A stretch of 5,217 nucleotides of DNA from contig JALGZU010000356.1 in the NCBI GenBank assembly GCA_025774735.1, positions 1 to 5,217 on the forward strand, written 5' to 3'. The translations under genes were made by a program, and so were the position numbers. Below, in pieces: positions 1 to 5,217 of the stretch. How positions within the stretch are numbered: the first letter of the stretch is position 1; every line of letters begins with the position of its first letter. The DNA is from a candidate division LCP-89 bacterium (GTDB lineage Bacteria; Electryoneota; B3-LCP). The notes beneath the pieces were generated by a model. That model saw only the letters and a list, made by a program, of their open reading frames with translations, searched no databases and was not told the DNA's origin.

Positions 1-1548
1 CGAGAGGTAAAACAGGACCGGTACCGGGAGGTGATCTTCTCGCGTCGCCGGGCAGACTTCAACCGCATCCAGAAGGGGATGAGAAGTAGTGTAGCGGCAA
101 GAATGAACGGCGCCTTGTAGAGTTTTAATCAGCACGGACCGATCCACGGGTCGTTGAAAGTGTGCGCTGAAACCGTCGATCAGGGTTTCCAGCATTGTCC
201 ATCCACGTTCCTCACGGTCATCTCCATAGGGCGGGTCGCACCCGTCGTCGAGGCGTCTTCTGATGAGCGTGAGACAGCGTTTGATCCAGGTAGAAAATAC
301 TGCTCCAGTCAGACGCCTTCCAGCATCTTCATCCAGCTTCCTGAGCGATTCCAATGCTTTCGATACGTTGGGTGCCTGCCTTGATTCGGCGAGCTCTATC
401 CACTGCAGAGCGGGCTGGGCACCGGTCGTCCCGCTCGTTTCCAGGATGCCGGCGATAACCTGTGATATCTCACCGGGCGGCGCGTTCAGGATGCGCGAAC
501 GCAAAACCTGCAGCATGTCGGCTCTGTTCCAGTTTCTATTAAAAAGGTCGAGCAGTTTTCCGAGTTGACTGGTTCCCGGAAATTCCGATAGGGGCTGGCT
601 GGTCGTGATTTTAAGAGGAACCTGATAGCGCCTGGCGGCGGATTTGAGCTGGGGGAGAGCATCATGGATGAAGGGATGGATGATGCGGATGTTGCCGTAC
701 CGGTAGGTGCCTTTAACAGCCCACCCGGCGATTTGTGCAAAGGTATCATCGAGCTCTGCTTCGATAGTCAGGGGGCGCAGATAGTTTACTCGCACGGTAC
801 CCGGGGGTGCAACCCCCGGAAGTGGATCGGCGAGGTTCAATTGTGTGACCCACTCCGATCCCGGAGCGGGCACAAGATGCACTGAATCCGATGCAGACAT
901 CAGACTCCTCAGGAATGCCAGTTCGAGAGGGCTGAGTTCGAAAAACGGCCCGATCACCAGGGGCGGCGTCAGTTCGATGCCGGGTTTGCCTTCGAGAAGC
1001 CTGCGGCGGGCAAGGCGCAGGAAATCGCCGGGTGTGAGTTGGTGGGAACGGTCGAAATGCTCTCTTAAAAGGTAGTGCCATTCTCTGAAATCGGCCGGTG
1101 GGGGAGCACCGGTTGCACCGGGTAGAGTCTCATCAGGGAAATGCCCCCTCGATTCGGCTTCTTCCAGGGCCTGCCAGAACGCCTGAGCGAACCCGGGTGA
1201 ATTTCGCACCGACGAATATGCGCCGGTCCGGTTCTCCAGGCAGATCTCCCGGATTGCCAATTCGGCAGCTTCAGGCTTGATAACGGTATCGAGAATGGGT
1301 AGACAGAGGATCTCCCCGGCAAGGGAAAGAAGGGTGTGAATGCGGTGCGTCGGCAGGGCGGAAAAACCGGCCTCCTGCATCAGAGCAACTTCGGCGGCTC
1401 GGCGATGGCGCCCATCCGGAACGATCCAGAAGGGCGGGGACCAGACGTCTCCGCTGCAGAGTTCAGCCGCGCAGGCGCAGGTCCGTTGCCAGGTTGTCTC
1501 GTTCGAGGTCGCGCTGACGATGTCTATATTTTTGGCGGAATTATCCAC
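1..1548 (-). CDS. addB: AddB-type helicase/nuclease subunit, C-terminus cut off by window edge
   Basis: AddB works with AddA as the double-strand break resection enzyme (the RecBCD alternative) that prepares DNA ends for RecA. The frame is open for 516 codons, from a GTG at 1548-1546 to the left edge. Segments line up in order with AddB as I recall it: a motif near residues 40-57 (PFWIVPDGRHRRAAEVALM, like the LVPD/T segment), residues 67-81 (THRIHTLLSLAGEIL, like 'TF..La..iL'), residues 196-214 (PLVIGPFFELSPLELAFLR, like 'vDGF..ftp.E...l'), E263 followed by the 'Y+Y..i.ii' segment near 283-291, and residues 307-350 (RYQVPLKIT, then NWNRADMLQVLRSRIL). The rest of the helicase-like part and the C-terminal PD-(D/E)XK nuclease with its iron-sulfur cysteines would lie beyond the edge. 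No Walker A is visible where one is expected: residues 9-20 read DIVSATSNETTW. The GTG start follows an in-frame TGA at 1566-1564; no purine-rich ribosome binding site precedes it, and the next in-frame ATG (residue 57) would remove conserved sequence. AddA is not in view. It could instead be annotated as a generic PD-(D/E)XK family protein. Confidence 0.8.
   Translation of the reverse strand, partial: MDNSAKNIDIVSATSNETTWQRTCACAAELCSGDVWSPPFWIVPDGRHRRAAEVALMQEAGFSALPTHRIHTLLSLAGEILCLPILDTVIKPEAAELAIREICLENRTGAYSSVRNSPGFAQAFWQALEEAESRGHFPDETLPGATGAPPPADFREWHYLLREHFDRSHQLTPGDFLRLARRRLLEGKPGIELTPPLVIGPFFELSPLELAFLRSLMSASDSVHLVPAPGSEWVTQLNLADPLPGVAPPGTVRVNYLRPLTIEAELDDTFAQIAGWAVKGTYRYGNIRIIHPFIHDALPQLKSAARRYQVPLKITTSQPLSEFPGTSQLGKLLDLFNRNWNRADMLQVLRSRILNAPPGEISQVIAGILETSGTTGAQPALQWIELAESRQAPNVSKALESLRKLDEDAGRRLTGAVFSTWIKRCLTLIRRRLDDGCDPPYGDDREERGWTMLETLIDGFSAHFQRPVDRSVLIKTLQGAVHSCRYTTSHPLLDAVEVCPATREDHLPVPVLFYLS
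801..819. repeat. Perfect 8-bp GC-rich inverted repeat inside the AddB-like gene
   Basis: CCGGGGGT (801-808) and ACCCCCGG (812-819) are exact reverse complements around a 3-base GCA loop. The element lies in the coding frame at about residues 244-249 (PGVAPP), in a stretch between two conserved blocks where a loop would tolerate insertions. It has no T-run and is not a terminator. It could be a small dispersed palindromic element or chance in a GC-rich gene. Confidence 0.6.
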
Positions 1549-1573
1549 GCTGTGAGGTGATAATCAGGATCCG

Positions 1574-1597
1574 TCCCTGCGCAACGACCGGCAGGGA
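1574..1597. repeat. 7-bp inverted repeat in the leader between the zinc-ribbon and AddB-like genes
   Basis: TCCCTGC (1574-1580) pairs with GCAGGGA (1591-1597) across a 10-base loop. On the minus-strand transcript this stem would sit about 26 bases before the GTG start of the AddB-like gene. No run of T follows on either strand, so it does not look like an intrinsic terminator. A role in mRNA processing or attenuation is possible but not shown. Confidence 0.45.
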
Positions 1598-1626
1598 AGA
1601 GGGTTGAGATTTTCGATGAATGCACG

Positions 1627-1821
1627 TCAGGAATCGGAGAGGGTAATGTCCCAGTTAACGTCGAAGCGGGCTCCGCATTCCGGACAGATCAGCACTATGC
1701 GGGCGGTGTCGCCGGCACCTTTTTGGAAGGAGACGTGAAATCCCATGTCATAGCCACAGACAGTACAGGTCCGGAATTCATCGTCTACCTTGATGGGTTT
1801 AATCGTTTCTGCTACGGGCAT
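1627..1821 (-). CDS. Small zinc-ribbon protein, 64 aa
   Basis: A 64-residue protein with two CxxC knuckles, C19-x2-C22 (TCTVCGYD) and C46-x2-C49 (LICPECGARF), separated by 23 residues. This is the layout of a zinc ribbon that binds one structural zinc ion. After the second knuckle come an aromatic residue and an acidic tail (FDVNWDITLSDS). The start is well supported: ATG at 1821-1819 is preceded by GAGGA (complement of 1826-1830) at normal spacing. There is no signal peptide or membrane segment, so it should be cytoplasmic. It lies 57 bp after the propeller-like gene and 78 bp before the AddB-like gene, on the same strand. Such stand-alone ribbons often bind nucleic acid or protein, but nothing here tells which, and I do not recognise a named family. 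Confidence 0.8.
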   Translation of the reverse strand: MPVAETIKPIKVDDEFRTCTVCGYDMGFHVSFQKGAGDTARIVLICPECGARFDVNWDITLSDS

Positions 1822-1878
1822 AATTTCCTCGAATTGGTTGTAACGGAACGTCCACTTAAATTTCTGATTTCAATGATT

Positions 1879-2991
1879 TTAAAACTCAATTTTCCACAAA
1901 TGGACTTTTAAATCTTCTGGATTGTTTATCATTACCATGCCTCCAGGGATTGACTCTGCATCCCATTCATGTTCCGGCTGTACGCCCGAAATGATTATAC
2001 TCCCATCGGATAGAATCATGCCATCACGCATATAGGGTGACCTGTTCAGCTCACAGGGGATTATGAAATCCAGGCATTCCACCTGTTCCGTAAATGGATC
2101 GAACCGTATGGCAACAACTCTGACGCCGTCCTCCGCCCACCCGAAACCGTCTTTCCGCCACTCCTTCCACCAAGCCCCTGACCCGAAACCGACTATATAA
2201 TAGCGACCCTCATCGTCAAACTGGAGGAACTTGTGAGCTACCCCGGGATAAACATCATTAAGGTAGAGATTTATTTTCTTGTTCACAGGTGCACCAAATT
2301 CGCCATTATCCGTTATGTAAAAAGTCATCCAATTATTCCGATATGAATAGTGGAGCTCTGCGCCCACACCTCTCTTCGACCATTCCACGTAGGGAACCTT
2401 GCCAGAAAATTTACCCTCACGATTGAAGGCTAATGCTTCCAATTCACTTTTCGATGGCGGAAAGATGATGTAGTCATCCGCTACATTCGGAGATCTTAAG
2501 ATCATTTGTGGTACACGTTTATCCCGCGGTTCAAAATAGGGTGTAAGATCAACTTTATCAAATTCAAGGTTGATCAACTCCCATCTGTCGGTATTAAGAT
2601 CCCAAACGCCTACGGTTTGTATATCCGTCCCATAAGCATTACCGCGCCTTACACAGGCAGTCCCATCATCGAAAAAACCGACAACTTGGGTTATGCTTTT
2701 GTCATCTTTATCCCATGCTTTGCTATAACTCCGCACAAATTCGGCGTTCTGATCAAGCACAATAATCTGACCGGCGCTGAGACGACCAGTTAGCCAAATT
2801 TGATTAAACGGATTATCTTTGAATCTGCATGGCAGATCTGCGATCCCGGTAAAATACCCTCGTTTGGGGAAAGGAAAATCCATCTCACCTTCCCCACATT
2901 TAAGTGATGCGATCTTTTCTAAACCGGTACACCAAGCTGGCAGAGTAGTCGATAAAAAAAGGACCAGAAAATATATAATTAGATTTTTCAT
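1879..2991 (-). CDS. Exported beta-propeller-like protein of unknown function, 370 aa
   Basis: I do not recognise a named family. The ATG at 2991-2989 is preferred over one 12 codons upstream (3027) because GAGGA lies just before it and because it places a signal peptide at the very N-terminus: residues 1-3 MKN, a hydrophobic core at about 4-20, then C21-T-G. The C21 context (PAWC) is a poor lipobox, so secretion by signal peptidase I is more likely than a lipoprotein. The mature part shows recurring strand pairs with a D/N turn, for example near residues 76-90 (IIVLDQNAEF), 128-141 (GVWDLNTDRW), 186-200 (ALAFNREGKF), 254-270 (KFLQFDDEGRYYIVGF), 293-310 (VAIRFDPFTEQ) and 352-370 (MVMINNPEDLKV). 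About six such units fit a six-bladed propeller; this is my inference. It is rich in aromatic residues and has six cysteines (21, 31, 55, 113, 306, 313). Its codons are much AT-richer than those of secD or addB, which suggests a different origin or weak constraint. Confidence 0.75.
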   Translation of the reverse strand: MKNLIIYFLVLFLSTTLPAWCTGLEKIASLKCGEGEMDFPFPKRGYFTGIADLPCRFKDNPFNQIWLTGRLSAGQIIVLDQNAEFVRSYSKAWDKDDKSITQVVGFFDDGTACVRRGNAYGTDIQTVGVWDLNTDRWELINLEFDKVDLTPYFEPRDKRVPQMILRSPNVADDYIIFPPSKSELEALAFNREGKFSGKVPYVEWSKRGVGAELHYSYRNNWMTFYITDNGEFGAPVNKKINLYLNDVYPGVAHKFLQFDDEGRYYIVGFGSGAWWKEWRKDGFGWAEDGVRVVAIRFDPFTEQVECLDFIIPCELNRSPYMRDGMILSDGSIIISGVQPEHEWDAESIPGGMVMINNPEDLKVHLWKIEF

Positions 2992-3008
2992 TTGGTTCCT
3001 CGAACCAA
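2992..3008 (-). promoter_or_regulatory. Hairpin containing the ribosome binding site of the propeller-like gene
   Basis: TTGGTTC (2992-2998) and GAACCAA (3002-3008) are perfect reverse complements with a 3-base loop. On the transcript the loop reads GAG, and the Shine-Dalgarno core GAGGA (complement of 2997-3001) is formed by the loop plus the first bases of the 3' arm. The stem ends immediately before the ATG. Folding would partly mask the ribosome binding site, so translation could depend on temperature, a ligand or a protein. That effect is inference; the inverted repeat itself is plain in the sequence. Confidence 0.55.
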
Positions 3009-3216
3009 AGTCGGAAATTGTGGACATAAGACATGAACGGTGAAAAAGACTATATGTATTTTATGGGCATATCTTGTGATGGTTCCCGGAGAGTCCAGAT
3101 CAAAATCCAAGTTATAAGGAGGATGTAGTTGGAGATTTCAGTGACAGTGTCAAGCACGGTCAAATATACATCGTGAAATCGTAAAGATCAAGATTTTGAT
3201 GCAGCAATTACTCCAG

Positions 3217-3241
3217 AATTAAGGAGCAAAAATCCTGAATT
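3217..3241. repeat. Imperfect inverted repeat upstream of the secD promoter
   Basis: AATTAAGGA (3217-3225) and TCCTGAATT (3233-3241) pair at eight of nine positions around an A-rich 7-base loop. It lies before the predicted secD transcription start, so it would not be in the secD leader. It may be an operator or a weak terminator for transcription entering from the left; no clear T-run follows. Confidence 0.35.
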
Positions 3242-3285
3242 TCCGATGCAGCTGATGTGCCGAGAAGAGATTCGCCAAAAAAGAA

Positions 3286-3314
3286 TTGACTTTACATCAG
3301 AATAAAGGTATATT
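3286..3314 (+). promoter_or_regulatory. Sigma70-type promoter for secD
   Basis: TTGACT (3286-3291) and TATATT (3309-3314) are separated by exactly 17 bases, and an A-rich stretch (3277-3285) precedes the -35 box. Each hexamer differs from consensus at one position. Transcription would begin near 3321, giving an untranslated leader of about 68 bases before the secD ATG. One copy of the repeat TCGTGAAAT (3322-3330) lies at the predicted start point. Confidence 0.7.
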
Positions 3315-3388
3315 TGTATTTTCGTGAAATAAAGTTAAGTGGGATTTCATTCCAATAAAGACCCGTTTTTATCTCCGGTCGGAAAGCC

Positions 3389-5217
3389 ATGAAAAAGCGC
3401 AAGACTACGTTTCGCCTGGGATTGACCGTTCTGACCTATCAGCATAATAAGCTCCAGGATTTCCAGGATGCCGAAGTGATTGAGCTCGCCCGCATGACGG
3501 GTGCTCTGGAGGCAGACCTTCACCGGGCGGTCGTGGAGGGGCGTCAGGAAGACGTCATGAACTACATCGCGGCTGATGAAACCCTGGGGGAGGCAGAACA
3601 GACTCTGGCAAATGAGAAAGCCCAATATCTTCTCGGTGACTTTGCTGATGAGCTGGAGAGGAATAGCAAGAAATCGTTGAAGCTGGGTTTGGACCTGCAG
3701 GGGGGGATGAGGCTGGTTCTCGAAGTGAACCTGGTCGAATTGATGATCCAGCTAGCGAAAAACCGTGATGCCCGGTTCGATACTCTCCTGGCTGAAATAT
3801 CCGAACGACTGAAAGATCCTGGCGCCGATTTCGATGAAACGGTTCTGGAAGTGTTCGAGGGAAACGGCGTCCGGCTTTCACGCTACTTCCTGGAAACCCA
3901 GACATCCGACCGGCAGGTACTGAACCATCTCCAGGACGAAGCGGATGACGCCATCGCCCGCTCGCTGGAAATCATGCGCAACCGCATCGACCAGTTCGGA
4001 GTCAGCGAGCCCTCAATCTTAAGGCAGGGCAAGCGCCGCATCGTCGTCGAACTGCCCGGCATTCAGGACCCCGTCCGGGCGCGTGGCTTGATCGGGAAAA
4101 CGGCGCTTCTCGAGTTCAAGCTTCTCACGGAACCATCGGACGCACAAGGGATCCTGGAAGATATCGACAACTTTCTCCGGCAGGAGATGGGATTGACAAC
4201 TCCGGAGGATACGGTCCAGGTCGAGCCTGAGGAAGCGGCCCAGGATGATGCCGAAACGACACCGGATACCGCCCAGGCGCCGGTCGCCCGCGATCAGGTC
4301 ATCGATGCCTCCGACCTTTTCGGAACCGAAACGGATCTGTCAACCCTCGGCGAAGATACCGCACTGGTGGTGGCGGAGGGCATCATCGAAGACCATCCTT
4401 TCTACGCGTTGCTTCGCAACGTCGGTGACGGGATCGCGGTGGTCAAACAGAACCGTCGGGCGGTCGATATCATCCTTTCCCGACCAGAAATTAGCAGAAT
4501 AATCCCGCAAGACATTGAGTTTCTCTGGTCCAACGATCTCATGACCGGACCCGATGGAAAAGAATACTGGAACCTCTACATCGCCAAAGCGCAGGCGGAG
4601 ATCACGGGTACCTATCTCACCAAGGCCGAGGTCGAGATTGGCTCTGGCGGCAGCCCCGGAACGGAGGGACAGCCCATCGTATCCCTGGCCATGAACCGCA
4701 AGGGTGCACGCATCTTCGCACGGGTTACAGGTGCCAACGTCGGCCGAAGGTTGGCGATCGTCCTGGACCAGCATGTCTATATGGCACCGGTTATCAAGGT
4801 GAAAATTCCCGACGGCCGGGCGATCATCGAAGGATCTGATTCGATGGAAGAAGCCCGGGATCTGGCCATTGTGTTGCGGGCGGGTGCATTGCCGGCCCCC
4901 GTCGATTTCATCGAAGAACGTACGGTCGGTCCTTCACTGGGGGCGGATTCCATTGAAAAGGGAAAATTCTCGGCAACGATGGCATTAGTGATCGTGGGAT
5001 TGTTCATGCTGGTATATTATCGTTTTGCCGGCATTCTGGCCGATTTCGCTCTGGTTCTGAACATCTTTTTCTTGATGGCCATCCTGGCGGGATTTCAGGG
5101 GACTCTGACCATGCCCGGAATCGCTGGAATTATCCTGACGATCGGTATGGCGGTGGATGCCAACGTACTGATCTACGAGCGCATCCGTGAGGAGTTGCGC
5201 ACTGGCAAAACGGTGCG
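3389..5217 (+). CDS. secD: Protein translocase subunit SecD, C-terminus cut off by window edge
   Basis: SecD, with SecF, uses the proton motive force to help pull exported proteins through SecYEG into the periplasm. The frame gives 609 codons from ATG 3389 and runs off the right edge. Diagnostic segments, in order: residues 96-114 (SLKLGLDLQGGMRLVLEV), 194-208 (EIMRNRIDQFGVSEP), 217-242 (IVVELPGIQDP...LLEFKLL), 429-470 (the second half of the P1 domain), 497-520 (LRAGALPAPV...VGPSLGAD), and 573-602 (LTMPGIAGIILTIGMAVDANVLIYERIREE), the hallmark RND-type membrane motif. Membrane helices are visible at about 529-545, 548-568 and 576-595; the last ones and any fusion to SecF lie outside. The first membrane helix expected at the N-terminus is not present (residues 1-30 are largely polar after LGLTVL). 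Residues 268-326 form an acidic, Pro/Thr/Ala-rich insert. An in-frame TAA at 3356-3358 and the lack of other starts fix the ATG; the ribosome binding site is weak (GGAAAG, 3381-3386). No yajC precedes it. Confidence 0.95.
   Translation, partial: MKKRKTTFRLGLTVLTYQHNKLQDFQDAEVIELARMTGALEADLHRAVVEGRQEDVMNYIAADETLGEAEQTLANEKAQYLLGDFADELERNSKKSLKLGLDLQGGMRLVLEVNLVELMIQLAKNRDARFDTLLAEISERLKDPGADFDETVLEVFEGNGVRLSRYFLETQTSDRQVLNHLQDEADDAIARSLEIMRNRIDQFGVSEPSILRQGKRRIVVELPGIQDPVRARGLIGKTALLEFKLLTEPSDAQGILEDIDNFLRQEMGLTTPEDTVQVEPEEAAQDDAETTPDTAQAPVARDQVIDASDLFGTETDLSTLGEDTALVVAEGIIEDHPFYALLRNVGDGIAVVKQNRRAVDIILSRPEISRIIPQDIEFLWSNDLMTGPDGKEYWNLYIAKAQAEITGTYLTKAEVEIGSGGSPGTEGQPIVSLAMNRKGARIFARVTGANVGRRLAIVLDQHVYMAPVIKVKIPDGRAIIEGSDSMEEARDLAIVLRAGALPAPVDFIEERTVGPSLGADSIEKGKFSATMALVIVGLFMLVYYRFAGILADFALVLNIFFLMAILAGFQGTLTMPGIAGIILTIGMAVDANVLIYERIREELRTGKTV

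Larger units (their letters stand above)
3009..3388. other. AT-rich divergent intergenic region
   Basis: No convincing gene lies here. It separates the minus-strand propeller gene from the plus-strand secD. It holds the secD promoter (3286-3314), a short odd palindrome TGACA-G-TGTCA (3142-3152), an inverted repeat ATCAA/TTGAT (3187-3200), an imperfect hairpin (3217-3241), and a 9-bp direct repeat TCGTGAAAT at 3171-3179 and 3322-3330. A consensus-like AAGGAGG sits at 3116-3122 without a gene after it. On the minus strand a TATAGT (complement of 3049-3054) could be a -10 box for the propeller gene, but no good -35 box accompanies it. Confidence 0.6.

Noticed and set aside
486..1322. Three minus-strand frames of 85-111 codons overlapping the AddB-like gene
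   Set aside because: They lie in other frames of the continuously open AddB-like frame, are rich in Pro, Arg and Ser, and show no family features.
154..1560. Plus-strand frames of 60-101 codons
   Set aside because: They are antisense to the AddB-like gene, lack ribosome binding sites and have low-complexity, Arg/Ser/Pro-rich products.
1822..1878. Possible terminator or promoter between the propeller-like and zinc-ribbon genes
   Set aside because: The AT-rich spacer has no GC-rich stem with a T-run, and no -35/-10 pair at acceptable spacing was found.
1723..1911. 62-codon plus-strand frame
   Set aside because: It is antisense to the zinc-ribbon gene, which has a strong ribosome binding site and intact cysteine motifs.
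2506..3043. Two plus-strand frames opposite the propeller-like gene
   Set aside because: They are antisense to a gene with a signal peptide and good ribosome binding site, and show no recognisable domain.
3033..3128. 31-codon plus-strand frame starting MNGEKDYMYF
   Set aside because: It is too short, has no ribosome binding site before its ATG, and no recognised family; kept only as context for the Shine-Dalgarno site at its end.
3347..3905. Two minus-strand frames of 92 and 116 codons
   Set aside because: They are antisense to the start of secD, which is certain.
4245..5007. Frames of 76-144 codons on both strands over the second half of secD
   Set aside because: They are shadows of the SecD frame; the 144-codon one looks long only because the GC-rich codons of secD leave few stops.

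Overview
The window holds two complete genes, two genes cut by its edges, and one long intergenic region. Three genes lie on the minus strand. From right to left they are a secreted beta-propeller-like protein of unknown function, a 64-residue zinc-ribbon protein, and the first 516 residues of an AddB-type helicase/nuclease that runs off the left edge. On the plus strand, diverging from them, is a nearly complete secD that runs off the right edge.

The organism is a bacterium, most likely Gram-negative. This rests on the SecD sequence style and on a signal-peptide propeller protein of the kind common in FCB-group and related uncultured lineages. The phylum cannot be fixed from this window. The addB and secD genes use GC-rich codons. 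The propeller gene and the intergenic region beside it are clearly AT-richer.

Layout: 1-1548 (minus) AddB-like, C-terminus missing; 1549-1626 leader with a 7-bp stem; 1627-1821 (minus) zinc ribbon; 1822-1878 short spacer without a terminator; 1879-2991 (minus) exported propeller-like protein; 2992-3388 intergenic, with a near-consensus sigma70-type promoter pointing at secD; 3389-5217 (plus) secD.

The minus-strand genes are close enough (57 and 78 bp gaps) to share a transcript, but their predicted roles (envelope protein, small zinc ribbon, DNA repair) do not form an obvious pathway. secD appears to start its own operon, and secF would be expected just beyond the right edge.

I see no defence island, CRISPR array, transposon, tRNA or rRNA. 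The points most worth a second look are the apparent loss of the first transmembrane helix of SecD, the missing Walker A motif in the AddB-like protein, and a hairpin that contains the ribosome binding site of the propeller gene.
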